Counted from the first letter of the stretch, positions 8,655-17,502 are shown. The stretch is 64,000 nt of DNA from Desertivirga brevis (GCF_017355835.1 NZ_JAFEWF010000014.1:1-64000); one strand, 5' to 3'. Notes: generated by a model from the sequence alone, not told the origin. Numbers and translations are program-made.

Positions 8655-9392
8655 ATGAAAGAACAAATAAGTAATCCCTTTATTCTCGCCCTCACTGCCC
8701 ACAACCTTACAGTTGAAATTCATAAACATTCAGCTTATCAAATCGTGTTGTCAAACGACTCTCCTTTTAACTCAACTATTAAAGGGGAGTTGTGCGAAAA
8801 CATCTTTGGCTTCATTATTAAACCACAAGTCCCTCATTTATGCGTAGCAGAAAAAGGAACGTTGAGCGTTCTTAATATAGAGCCTTATTCCAATATAGGC
8901 ATTGAGCTTTCAAATGGCTTTGGACCTGATGAAGACCGGATTGTGTTCAATACGAGAGATGAAATACTCAAGTATTTTCAATTAGATACAGAGAGTTTTG
9001 AAATTTCATCTATCATCAGCGCATTACTGTCAAACGTACCAGCAACGCAGTATGATGAAAGAGTAACGAAAATGGTTGAATATATCAGAAGCAACTTCTT
9101 CGAACGAGACATAAGCCCTCAAACCTTTTCAGATCTGGTTTTTCTGTCTCCTTCCCGTCTAGCTTCTCTTTTCAAAAAACAAACAGGAAGCAGTTTGTCT
9201 AAATACTTATTGTGGACAAGATTACGACAGGCTATTTATGTTACATTATCTGAAAAAGATAAAGGTCTTACAGATATCGCCTACTTCACCGGATTCTATG
9301 ACTTGCCTCAATTGAATAAATACATGTATGAAATGTTTGGCATGCCTCCTACAGCTTTAAAATACAATAGCGATCTCATTCAAGTCCATTAA
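8655..9392 (+). CDS. AraC-family transcriptional regulator
   Basis: The 245-residue regulator has an N-terminal cupin-like sensor half (residues 1-120) and a C-terminal AraC double helix-turn-helix. The first helix-turn-helix is around DISPQTFSDLVFLSPSRLAS. The second has LTDIAYFTGFYDLPQLNKYM and then FGMPPTALK, matching the conserved AraC signature apart from small changes. It follows the MDR oxidoreductase with the same orientation and is probably its regulator or that of the decayed redox genes downstream. Confidence 0.85.
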   Translation: MKEQISNPFILALTAHNLTVEIHKHSAYQIVLSNDSPFNSTIKGELCENIFGFIIKPQVPHLCVAEKGTLSVLNIEPYSNIGIELSNGFGPDEDRIVFNTRDEILKYFQLDTESFEISSIISALLSNVPATQYDERVTKMVEYIRSNFFERDISPQTFSDLVFLSPSRLASLFKKQTGSSLSKYLLWTRLRQAIYVTLSEKDKGLTDIAYFTGFYDLPQLNKYMYEMFGMPPTALKYNSDLIQVH

Positions 9393-9465
9393 ATATTTCT
9401 ATAAAACCGTGGTTACTACAAGCAAGGTGAATGTAGCATACCAAGGATAAGCTTAAATCCTTATT

Positions 9466-9764
9466 CTAGTAGACATCCTCGAGATAGTCTGTTGGAAATA
9501 CTTGCTGGCCGTGGCGCTTAGCAGCTTCCTGCAACTTCTCGATATATATTTGTCCATTACCGGATGTGGCAGAAATCGTCCAACTTCCACGGGTTGACCA
9601 ATCTCCTCGAAAAACTTTTCCAACCCTGCAGGCACTACAGTACAAAGCAGGTGAGCCGTAGTTTCTGTTTTATTCTCGAAGCAATGTAACAAACCGCCTT
9701 TTGGAATATTCATAAACGGACTTTTAACCGCAACATAATTTCCTACCTCTGCCCAGATGAGTTC
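9466..9764 (-). pseudogene. Remnant of a cupin-domain protein
   Basis: The minus strand encodes the C-terminal half of a cupin protein: ELIWAEVGNYVAVKSPFMNI, then PKGGLLHCFENKTETTAHLL, CTVVPAGLEKFFEEIGQPVE. The frame then breaks in a short AT run at 9541-9550. In the next frame the expected tail continues as YIEKLQEAAKRHGQQVFPTD, then YLEDVY and a stop at 9466-9468. The N-terminal cupin strands cannot be found upstream of about 9764. The family includes quercetin dioxygenase-like and other cupins; the activity is lost here. Confidence 0.7.
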
Positions 9765-9891
9765 TCAAGAACAGTGATCTGATACAAGTTTATCCTCTTC
9801 AAACACGGCACCTTTACAGTATAATAATTAAACAAATAAAAAGGCAATTTCTAAAACAAATCTAATCAAAAACAGAAGCAATAATCTAATC

Positions 9892-10253
9892 ATGAAACTA
9901 TTAAATCAAACCACTTTAGGAAATCTAAAGCTAAAAAACAGCATGGCTATGTCGGCGATGACAAGAAGCCGTGCAGACATTAACGGGATTGTGGGCGACT
10001 TGCACATCAGTATTATACACAAAGAGTGAGTGCAGGACTAATATTTACAGAAGCCATCAACATCAGCGAACAGGCAATTGGAAGCCCTTTCACACCCGGC
10101 ATTTACTCTGAGGAACAGATTGAAGCATGGAGGAAAGTTACCGATGCTGTTCACGACAGAGATGCCCCACTCAATCAACCAGACCGCCCAACGATGTTCG
10201 GCGGTGGATCTCAGGGATATATTGACTATCCATTTTTAGAAGAGCCGGCCTGA
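9892..10253 (+). pseudogene. Internally deleted Old Yellow Enzyme (alkene reductase)
   Basis: The start is normal for the family (MKLLNQTTLGNLKLKNSMAM, then SAMTRSRAD). The frame then shifts near 10005-10027; the correct continuation VSAGLIFTEAINISEQAIGS, with TPGIYSEEQIEAWRKVTDAV, is in another frame. After this the sequence jumps to the C-terminal FMN-barrel end (NQPDRPTMFGGGSQGYIDYP). About two thirds of the usual 360 residues are missing, including the active-site region. It is a clear pseudogene of a flavin-dependent NemA-type reductase. Confidence 0.85.
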
Positions 10254-10296
10254 ATTTCTCATAACCGCTAGTCGCCAATAATTAAAAACTAAAGAA

Positions 10297-11190
10297 ATGA
10301 AAAAAAACATAGTAATTCTCGGAGCCACAGGAACAGTGGGCAGTAAAATTTCAGAGATCCTTATAAATGAGGGCCATCAGGTGACATTGATCGTAAGGGA
10401 CCTTAATAAGGTAGAAAAACTTAAGCATCTAGGTGCGGAAACCATTGCTGGGGATATCAGCGACGTAGAAACCCTAACCAATGCGTTTAGAAATGCTGAC
10501 AGTGCTTTTATTCTTTTACCGGACAATGTAAAAGCAGAGAACACAAGAGCTTACCAAAGGCAGGTAACAGGTATCTTAATTAAAGCCATCGAAGACTCAG
10601 GCATTAAATACATAGTAAATATGAGTAGCCTTGGTTCTCACATGCATGAAGGAAATGGTATAATGGGGGGAACTGGAGAACAAGAAGTGAGGTTGAATCA
10701 ATTGAATAACGTCAATGTATTACATATTCGATCGGCCTACTTCATGGAAAACTTTCTTAGAACAATTGGTTTGGTTAAAAAAATGGGGATCAACGGTACA
10801 GTGGCAGATGGAGACCACTCAATACCTATGGTAGCCACCCGGGATGTTGCAGAAATTGCCGCTAAGCATTTAGCAACCCTTGACTTTAATGGCAAAAATG
10901 TTCATGCAGTAATGGGCCCAAGAGATTATACTTATAGAGAATTCACCAGCATAATTGGTAAAGCAATAGGCAACGCTGAACTGCCATATGTACAGGTACC
11001 AGTAGAACAGGTGAAGCAAACATTCTTGGGCAACGGATTTTCTGAAGATTTTGTTGATAATCTCCTTGAAATGGGAACAGCTATTAAGAGTGGCTTTATG
11101 AACTATCAAAAAAGAGATGATTCGACTACTACGAGTACAACAGCAGAGGATTTCGTAAATGAGGTGTATGTGCCATTATACAATCAATAA
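10297..11190 (+). CDS. NmrA-type atypical SDR, NAD(P)-binding
   Basis: The 297-residue protein starts with a Rossmann motif (VILGATGTVGSKISEIL, residues 5-21) typical of atypical short-chain dehydrogenases of the NmrA/NAD(P)H-binding group. It then has the GDISDVETL acidic turn, the IKYIVNMSSLGSH strand and the RSAYFMENFL segment common in this group. No YxxxK catalytic pair is obvious, so it may be a redox sensor or a quinone reductase. It stands alone on the plus strand after a decayed Old Yellow Enzyme gene and ends before a shared terminator. Confidence 0.82.
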   Translation: MKKNIVILGATGTVGSKISEILINEGHQVTLIVRDLNKVEKLKHLGAETIAGDISDVETLTNAFRNADSAFILLPDNVKAENTRAYQRQVTGILIKAIEDSGIKYIVNMSSLGSHMHEGNGIMGGTGEQEVRLNQLNNVNVLHIRSAYFMENFLRTIGLVKKMGINGTVADGDHSIPMVATRDVAEIAAKHLATLDFNGKNVHAVMGPRDYTYREFTSIIGKAIGNAELPYVQVPVEQVKQTFLGNGFSEDFVDNLLEMGTAIKSGFMNYQKRDDSTTTSTTAEDFVNEVYVPLYNQ

Positions 11191-11229
11191 TAAAGATTAG
11201 GCAAACATTTAGTTTGTTTAGATAAAACT

Positions 11230-11257
11230 GGCCAGGATTAGGAGACTATTTCTGGCC
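11230..11257. terminator. Probable bidirectional terminator
   Basis: GGCCAG (11230-11235) pairs with CTGGCC (11252-11257), followed on the plus strand by TTTTATT. It lies between the convergent genes at 10297 and 11269. Confidence 0.5.
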
Positions 11258-11268
11258 TTTTATTAGTT

Positions 11269-11838
11269 CTACTGCTGTTTTATAGTTTCGACATCGAAGT
11301 AGCACTCTCTAACAGACTTTTCGTCTGTTAATCCTTCATTACAAGGAGTTTGCTTCTTCTTACGTTGTTCGATTCCTTTTCTGTATTCTACCATCAACTC
11401 ATTAACGTTTGATATAGGATTTATTGAACCTATCCCCACTTTGCCTCTATCAACTTTTATCTGACTAATGACCTGGTATTGCTTTAGTCCATCAATGTTT
11501 AAATATATCCCATCCAAAAGATTAAGACATTGAGTATTAATCCAACCACTTGGTATCTGCCTTCCAAAAAGCTTTGTTTTATAAAAAAAACATAACCCAA
11601 TATAAATACCGCCTTCATCTTTATCAAAGTCCATTACAAGTGCATCAATAACATCATTATCTTTCTTAAAGCGCAGTATTTGTCCGAAATTTACAGGTAG
11701 CTCACTAATGTCTATTCCTTTCCAATCAGGCTGCATCTCAATAGGAATCGCTTCTAATGTTTTAGGAGTGCAATGGGTACACCCGATTTGTAGAATAACA
11801 GCTGTTATAGCTGCAATCGAAAGAATTCTAAACTTCAT
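11269..11838 (-). CDS. Hypothetical lipoprotein
   Basis: The 189-residue protein has an N-terminal hydrophobic signal ending in LQIGC (Cys at residue 20), a good lipobox, so it is probably anchored in the outer or inner membrane. The mature part is mixed alpha/beta with no motif I recognise. Four further cysteines are present, two close to the lipobox. It is convergent with the NmrA-type gene and divergent from the small exported protein at 12015; no partner is obvious. Confidence 0.55.
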   Translation of the reverse strand: MKFRILSIAAITAVILQIGCTHCTPKTLEAIPIEMQPDWKGIDISELPVNFGQILRFKKDNDVIDALVMDFDKDEGGIYIGLCFFYKTKLFGRQIPSGWINTQCLNLLDGIYLNIDGLKQYQVISQIKVDRGKVGIGSINPISNVNELMVEYRKGIEQRKKKQTPCNEGLTDEKSVRECYFDVETIKQQ

Positions 11839-12014
11839 TATTGTAATAAGATCGAAAGCTTAAATTTAGGACTTTAGCTTTTTATTTCAAAAGACAACCT
11901 CCTTGCTGATTTTCCGAATCTTAGCGGATTACCTTGTATTACAGATGTTTTAATAAGTCGGCTGTGATGATTATATTAAATGTGATACAAAAACGTCCAA
12001 TTCAGGCATATCGT

Positions 12015-12500
12015 ATGAAAAAAAACATCTTTATCACTTGTATCCTTCTTGGAATTACTTGTCATTGTTTGGCTCAGGAGAGTAAAAAGTTCCTCAGCTT
12101 CGATAAATATCTAATAAAAAATTATGTACTACCAGACTCGGTTAAGTCAGATTGCAACTTCAACTATTTAGCAATGACTTTGCAAACAAGCGCTAAAGGT
12201 GAAATCACAGGAATTAGATATTTAAATGATGCGACTACCACTTTCAAGAAGAGTTTTGATTACCTCAAGGGATTTAATTTCGGTGTGAATGATCGGGTAA
12301 ATGGAAGATCTCTATTATTGATAGCGGTAGTTGATCAAAAAAACAGGACTTTATGTCCAAGTTTATACCAGTGGGAGAATTCCCCAAGTAATGTAACTGA
12401 ATCGATTGTTGGTGTTATACAAGACGAGCTTTCTAAAAATTCACAAACAATCCTGTTGGGATCATTTAAGGTCGTTGCCCCCGGACCTCCTATAAGATAA
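12015..12500 (+). CDS. Exported hypothetical protein
   Basis: The start at 12015 is chosen because it gives a classic signal peptide (MKKNIFITCILLGITCHCLA, cleavage before QES). The frame is open 27 codons further upstream, but that extension has no export character. The 161-residue protein contains a strand-rich region (NYLAMTLQTSAKGEITGIRY) that vaguely resembles TonB C-terminal-like domains. This similarity is weak. It is separated from its neighbours by more than 150 bp on each side. Confidence 0.5.
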   Translation: MKKNIFITCILLGITCHCLAQESKKFLSFDKYLIKNYVLPDSVKSDCNFNYLAMTLQTSAKGEITGIRYLNDATTTFKKSFDYLKGFNFGVNDRVNGRSLLLIAVVDQKNRTLCPSLYQWENSPSNVTESIVGVIQDELSKNSQTILLGSFKVVAPGPPIR

Positions 12501-12751
12501 GCTTTTCTTGATGAAGCCGGGTAATATGTTAGTAGTGAATTCTTGTGACCTCTCACATCTCCGAGGTCGAAGCGCATCCTTACAGTTTGAAACAACTGAA
12601 TGCACGAAAGATCAGACTGCCTTTTGGATCTAGATATTATCCACGCCAAGAGAACCTGGAATGGCACCGGAAAATATTTTTAAGGGGGTAGTAACTGGAT
12701 CGGGAGCATTTCACGGCCTTCTTTTTAAGGTCTTACTTTAAAGCCCTATAA

Positions 12752-12777
12752 TAAGATTTATTAGTAAATCTTATTCG
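12752..12777. terminator. AT-rich perfect hairpin
   Basis: AATAAGATTTA (12752-12762) and TAAATCTTATT (12767-12777) form an 11-bp stem with a TTAG loop. It lies 18 bp past the stop of the GHKL ATPase gene and is probably its terminator, although the stem is AT-only except for one G-C pair. Confidence 0.45.
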
Positions 12778-12795
12778 GTATGATTTAATGGCCTA

Positions 12796-14079
12796 TCATT
12801 CTCCTTTAGGGTTCAACTTGGTCTTCTTCAAGACCTCCGCCAGTTCCACCCTTTCATCCTCAGTTAACTTTACAACACCTTCAACAACGTCTAGCACATG
12901 TTCCCTCTGTTCGCTTCCTAACAGTAAATTTAAAAACCCTATCAATGTCTTGCTTTGCTCCTTCTTCAATCCCTGAAAAATTTTGGGTTGAGCGCAATAC
13001 AGCTCTTTCACAACTAATTCAAGATCCTCCTTCCGCAAAAGATCATAGTGGTCATTTTTGAACTTCGGAAAAATACCAGTTGTATGGTAATTAGATATTA
13101 ACCGTACAGCCTGAGTATCCTTCACAAATTGCTTTTCCTTCTGAGATACATAGGTATTTAGAAACTTTAACAAGTGTCTGAATACTAAGTCAGCCTGGTT
13201 TTTCTCAGCAAATGCAATAACCGGCGCATCCATTTGCGTTTCTTTGAAATTATCAAAATAGCTTGATTCGATGTAGACGGAATGAAAGAACTCGACCGTG
13301 TTATTATTGAATGAGGTGTGCTTCCTTGAAATCTCCTTTTTGCCCGAGTTCAGGAAGTAGAAATAGAATTTGTCACCAATCAATCGGGCCCATCTGATAT
13401 AGCTAATGGTGAAGGCGTAATCGTCAATGACGTGCGAGAATGATTCATGTTCGCTTATTATTGAGCTATAATCTAATGGTATTCCGTTTAGAAAGATGGA
13501 ATAATCCTTATCACGGTTTAGATATAAGAACCAGCCGAATTCACTTGCCAGATATTCTACAAACTCTTTTTTTTCAAGCAAGTCTGATGTCAGATCAAAA
13601 AAGTGTAAGAACTGTACCTTCGTTCCTGTTGCGGAATTGGCAGAAATTTTTCTATCCTCGATCGTAAAGTTTTGCTGATCTCCTTTATTAATACTAATAC
13701 TGTACTCCAGAAGGCCTGCTTCCGGAGTTCGGAATGTTGTATTCCAGACACACTTATTTGCGAAAATACTGAAAGCAAAACGCCCCTTCCCTTTCTTACC
13801 CTTAATAAAACTATCACTTAGATAAGAATCGGCTTTTATTGAATCGAGAAAGTTCCCAAACGTTGTATCTATTGTTTCAATATCAATACCACTACCGTTA
13901 TCAGCAATACTAAAATGGCTTAAATACCCTATGGAATTTCCTGAAAAATCAATATTAACCCTGGTAGCACCAGCGTCGAAACCGTTCCAAATGTATTCTG
14001 CTATAGCCTTCTTATAATCGGAAGGCATTCCGCCCTGTTCAATACTTCTGGAAGTAAGCTTCGTGGTGTGTTTAATCAT
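12796..14079 (-). CDS. GHKL-type (HSP90-like) ATPase, possibly C-terminally shortened
   Basis: The 427-residue protein has a GHKL nucleotide-binding fold. The N-box has Glu28 and Asn32 (AIAEYIWNGFDAGA), the G1 box is ADNGSGID with Asp60, and the glycine-rich lid is GKKGKGRFAF at residues 94-103. A transducer-like domain follows (residues 150-300) and then a helical region. From memory, close relatives are often near 700 residues and continue past the point where this protein stops (VLKKTKLNPKGE), so it may lack a C-terminal domain. Such stand-alone GHKL ATPases include MORC/MutL-like proteins, some in defence loci. No toxin or nuclease partner sits next to it here. Confidence 0.7.
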   Translation of the reverse strand: MIKHTTKLTSRSIEQGGMPSDYKKAIAEYIWNGFDAGATRVNIDFSGNSIGYLSHFSIADNGSGIDIETIDTTFGNFLDSIKADSYLSDSFIKGKKGKGRFAFSIFANKCVWNTTFRTPEAGLLEYSISINKGDQQNFTIEDRKISANSATGTKVQFLHFFDLTSDLLEKKEFVEYLASEFGWFLYLNRDKDYSIFLNGIPLDYSSIISEHESFSHVIDDYAFTISYIRWARLIGDKFYFYFLNSGKKEISRKHTSFNNNTVEFFHSVYIESSYFDNFKETQMDAPVIAFAEKNQADLVFRHLLKFLNTYVSQKEKQFVKDTQAVRLISNYHTTGIFPKFKNDHYDLLRKEDLELVVKELYCAQPKIFQGLKKEQSKTLIGFLNLLLGSEQREHVLDVVEGVVKLTEDERVELAEVLKKTKLNPKGE

Positions 14080-14424
14080 TGTGATAATTTACATGCTAAA
14101 AATAATGGTAGTTCTTAATAAATACAAATAGGCCGGTATGAAGAAAGTGGAACAAATATTTGTGTTGTATCCATCGTTTTCTGACCGTGTTTAAAAAAAC
14201 AGCCAATTTTAACACGGATTAGATATAGCATGGTAATAAAAATCACTTTGGAATTCGCAGAAATAGTTAGTTTTGCCGTAACTGCTCTTGCAGCAGAATG
14301 TTGAGTAAATAACCTTATATCATAAGAGCGACAACCGCGATGACTTTACACTGCGATTTATTGCACACAGATTGGAAGTAAGAAACTCATATATTTCTGA
14401 TTAATCTTGCCCACTATTTTATAA
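14080..14424. other. Intergenic stretch between divergent genes
   Basis: This 345-bp AT-rich region lies between the GHKL ATPase (minus) and an exported protein (plus) and must hold both promoters. It contains the palindromic repeat at 14185-14217. No RNA gene was seen. Confidence 0.4.
14185..14217. repeat. Palindromic element shared with 7356-7390
   Basis: CCGTGTT (14185-14191) and AACACGG (14211-14217) form perfect 7-bp arms. The interior, TTAAAAAAACAGCCAATTTT, is almost the same as the interior of the repeat at 7356-7390. The two sites lie nearly 7 kb apart in unrelated intergenic regions. Confidence 0.6.
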
Positions 14425-15924
14425 ATGAAAAGGTTGTTTCTATACCTACTATTTCCGGTCCTACTATTCATCTATGTTCCTGAGATCAAGGCTCAAACTC
14501 AGTCCAGGACTCCTAATTATTTTACCGAAAGCACCAATCTAAAAAGCTTCATACATAACAGGCAGGTAATTCTTATGTCTGCCAAAAATGATAAGCAGGT
14601 AGAGATCGTTTCTTCTACGCCCGGGTTGAAAAAGAACTGGGAGCAGACGTTGGAAGGCTCGCTGATGTTTGGCGCTAGTTTGGACGACAACATCCTGGTA
14701 GTGGTAAGCACTGATTTTGCCGCGATGTTTGGCGGTAATAATAGTACATACAAGGCTACAGTTTTGGATTCTGAAAATGGAAAGGTGATTACTGAAAGGA
14801 TGATCTATATGGGTGATGATGATTACCTAACCATCTCTGAGTTCATTGTTTCGAAAGACAAAAAGTCTTTCTCTTTACTGGCAAGGGAAACCAACACTAA
14901 GCGAAATTTTAAATTTGCCCAGGGTGCGGCTGATGCTTTGTGGATCACTAAGACAATTCAGAATAATACCAATACTATCAGGAGGTTCAGTGTTTCAACT
15001 TATAATACTGATCTCGAGACTATTGATAGTCTTCTCCCTATAATACCCTACGGCGATTTCATAGGTGCTACAAAAACAATTAACAACGATCTATACATCG
15101 CGGTATCAGAAGAAAAAAAGGGAGTAACTCTCAGCAAGTACGATGCAGGGGAGGAAATACCATCTACCGCCATTTTTGAGCCTTACACCTCCGGCTTCTC
15201 AGGCGAACGAAAACGATATAATTTTTTAAATCTCATAGCAGACACCCAGCGTAACAATACGGTTTATTTGACTGGAGCATACGCAATAAATGAGGAGTCT
15301 ATCTTCATTTTCAATAAATACGACTTTGCAAGCAACACGCGAGTTGGCTTTAGAAAAAGTTGGAAGAAAGCAGACTTTCAGGCCCTGGAGAAATCTCTTA
15401 CCCTGATGGATAAACAGTCTTCAGCGTTAGAGCTAGGTAATGTAAGCGGCCTGCAGCTTTTAAGTGTCGGATTTTTCAATGATAATTACCTGGTTGCCCT
15501 TGGGGATGTTCGTTATCTGCCTGCTATTCCAGGAAATATGCTACCTGCCACTTATACTGCGAACGGCATTCTAGTTTACAATCTTGATACTAATTTGATC
15601 GAAAAATCAGTTTCAGCAATACCAAGAATATACGGGAACCTAGCAACACCGGCCTTTAGATCCTTTATCAGAAATAATTCCTGGTATCTATTTGCTTCTG
15701 ATGATTGGAAAGCAAGATTTACAATAGCTGAAGTTAACGCATTATCGGGAAAAGTTGAGCGCTTGCAGAAAATAGCACCAGAAAAGGCTGGAAAAGGACA
15801 GGTACCTGAACTGGCTGAAATGGCTATCTCTGATAATCAACTGATCCTTCCTGTAAAGGACGTTAAGATGTCTTTAGGTAATAAGCGGATGTATGATATT
15901 CATTTGTATCAAATGAGTTGGTAG
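14425..15924 (+). CDS. Exported hypothetical protein, repeat or propeller-like
   Basis: The 499-residue protein has a signal peptide (residues 1-23, cleavage near IKA-QTQ). The mature part is rich in beta strands separated by loops (for example NILVVVSTDFAAMFGG, SFSLLARETN, NNTVYLTGAYAINEESIFIF, LLSVGFFNDNYLVALGDVRY), which suggests a beta-propeller. No catalytic motif was recognised. It stands alone, and its 3' end overlaps the frame of an ankyrin remnant. Confidence 0.5.
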   Translation: MKRLFLYLLFPVLLFIYVPEIKAQTQSRTPNYFTESTNLKSFIHNRQVILMSAKNDKQVEIVSSTPGLKKNWEQTLEGSLMFGASLDDNILVVVSTDFAAMFGGNNSTYKATVLDSENGKVITERMIYMGDDDYLTISEFIVSKDKKSFSLLARETNTKRNFKFAQGAADALWITKTIQNNTNTIRRFSVSTYNTDLETIDSLLPIIPYGDFIGATKTINNDLYIAVSEEKKGVTLSKYDAGEEIPSTAIFEPYTSGFSGERKRYNFLNLIADTQRNNTVYLTGAYAINEESIFIFNKYDFASNTRVGFRKSWKKADFQALEKSLTLMDKQSSALELGNVSGLQLLSVGFFNDNYLVALGDVRYLPAIPGNMLPATYTANGILVYNLDTNLIEKSVSAIPRIYGNLATPAFRSFIRNNSWYLFASDDWKARFTIAEVNALSGKVERLQKIAPEKAGKGQVPELAEMAISDNQLILPVKDVKMSLGNKRMYDIHLYQMSW

Positions 15925-16192
15925 CAAGGACAATGCACGAGGTGCTGCCCACGACTATCTCATTAATATAGCGGAATACTTAATAGAGAAAGGGGCTGAG
16001 GTTGATTGCAGAAATAATTCGGGCGCTACTCCTTTGTTCGTGGCTGTTGCTGAATCCAGAGGACGAGGTGATATGATAAAGCTACTCCTAAGTAAAGGTG
16101 CAGATCCGTATGCTCTTAATAATTCGGGGAATAGTCCGAGATCATTCGCTAATAAAATTGCGAATTATGACATCAAGCATTTTTTCCAATGA
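15917..16192 (+). pseudogene. Ankyrin-repeat protein, 3' remnant
   Basis: A frame of 91 codons without a start encodes two ankyrin-type repeats. These read EYLIEKGAEVDCRNNSGATP, with LFVAVAES, and MIKLLLSKGADPYALNNSGN, with SPRSFA. It opens just after a stop at 15914-15916 that lies inside the upstream gene and ends with TGA at 16190-16192. The upstream part of the ankyrin gene was probably lost when the DNA at 14425-15924 was joined to it. Confidence 0.7.
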
Positions 16193-16215
16193 AAAGGAAA
16201 AGAAAGGTAATTCGT

Positions 16216-16512
16216 TCATTGCTTTCTTCTGAAAAACCTGCTAAATGTCTCAATGTGATATCGTTTGGCAACTAACTCACATACCTGATTACTGATCCTT
16301 TCTTTAGTAAACTTTAATTCAGCTACAATTTCTTCACTTGAATAAAACCCTTCAAGTTTAGTTATATCTTCTTCGAACGTTGCAGGAGTTGTTGCATAAA
16401 GAGCTCTCGGAATAATAAAATCTTTATCCCTTTGGGTGTTAAGGCTGCTTGGATCAACATCCCAAAAAAGGTGCTTAGGAAAATGCTTTGCTATGTTAAC
16501 CGGTTCTCTCAC
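16216..16512 (-). CDS. DUF6922-type small protein (antitoxin-like)
   Basis: The 98-residue protein has KHLFWDVDPSSLNTQRDKDF followed by IIPRAL, which resembles the start of the DUF6922 family. A C-terminal extension carries a helix-turn-helix-like stretch (YSSEEIVAELKFTKERISNQ). Members of this family are often encoded beside AbiEii-type nucleotidyltransferases and are thought to act as antitoxins. No such partner is present here; the neighbours are remnants of an ankyrin protein and an ATPase. It may be a lone survivor of a decayed toxin-antitoxin locus. Confidence 0.5.
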   Translation of the reverse strand: MREPVNIAKHFPKHLFWDVDPSSLNTQRDKDFIIPRALYATTPATFEEDITKLEGFYSSEEIVAELKFTKERISNQVCELVAKRYHIETFSRFFRRKQ

Positions 16513-16683
16513 AATTACAAATATAAATAATCAGCTAAATACACGATCTTGAAAACCACTTACTAATTAAAGCCGAATTGCAATAAAAAAGGAGGGCCTC
16601 TACTTATTGCCGACATATACCCTTTTCATGGAATAGAACTCAAAGGGATTAGTTTGCCGCGATCATTACTATAAATAAACCAT

Positions 16684-17340
16684 CTAACTATTTTCTACTT
16701 GATTTTGAAACCACCGCAAATAGCGTTCTGTTTGAGAAGCCAAATAATAGGGTAAATTAAGCAAGTGGTATTTTTTTCCTTCGGGCGTTGTCGCTACTGT
16801 AATAACTATTTCCCCTCCATAAAAACGTATAGCCATTTGATGTGAAACCAAATCCATATATAAATGTAAAGATTTTAGTTTTCCCTCTTTTCCCGATTTT
16901 ACTTCGATTGGAATGAGTTTCCCATCAAATGGCCAAATAAAATCTACTCGGCAGACGATGTCGTTTTTTCCCTTACCCAAAAGTTAAGACTACTCAATGC
17001 GTTAAATTGGGAAGCCAGGAGCTCTTGTCCAACCAGATGTTCAATCATCGTTCCCTGATATACTTTATTCAGATCAGCGGTGCCTAATATTTCTTTTTGA
17101 ATACCTGCAAAGTAATTAAGCATCCCGGTATCCAGAATTTGTAATCGTGGCGATTTTTTATGGTCTGGTAGTAATGGTAGCTTTGTATCTGTAGACGGGT
17201 ATAGTAGCTGTATAAGTAAAGCATTCTCTAAAGTACGCAATGCTTCGCTCATATCTCTAGAGCGATATGAGGAGTTACCAAAACCTTCAAATTTTATTCG
17301 TTTTCCTGCTTGAGAAAACGACGCTCGTATAGCGTGCCTA
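16684..17340 (-). pseudogene. DUF4143-type ATPase, N-terminally truncated and frameshifted
   Basis: The C-terminal half of an AAA ATPase with a DUF4143 nuclease-like domain is visible. It begins in frame near 17340 (FSQAGKRIKFEGFGNSSYRS, then RDMSEALRTLENALL), continues with SPRLQILDTGMLNYF and then FWVREKTTSSAE, and stops. One missing base near 16946-16947 (GCCGAG followed by TAGATTTT where GCCGAGGTAGATTTT is expected) restores AEVDFIWPFDGKLIPIEVKS and the rest of the domain, ending at 16684. The AAA domain with its Walker motifs is absent. A set of short direct repeats lies directly upstream and may mark the break. Confidence 0.8.
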
Positions 17341-17358
17341 ATCTATTGTATCTGCGAA

Positions 17359-17443
17359 TGGCACAAAATTAGGGTAAATAACCTCATAATTTGTCACAAA
17401 ATTAGGGTAAATAGCACTAAACATTGGCACAGAATTAGGGTAG
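17359..17443. repeat. Three direct repeats with exact 33-bp period
   Basis: The core TGGCACAAAATTAGGGTAAA is found at 17359, 17392 (one change) and 17425 (one change, and TAGGGTAG at the end). The copies are exactly 33 bp apart, each a conserved part of about 20 bp and a variable part of about 11 bp. Multiple short repeats beginning with TG are typical of the ends of IS21-like elements, so this may be an orphan element end. No transposase gene is present. Confidence 0.65.
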
Positions 17444-17502
17444 TTACATAAAACTCGGCATTAGCATCGAACAGGGAAGGTATTGTACTGAATAAGGACT
17501 TT

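Noticed and set aside
17359..17443. CRISPR array
   Set aside because: The 33-bp period gives spacers of only about 11 bp, there are only three copies, and no cas gene is near.
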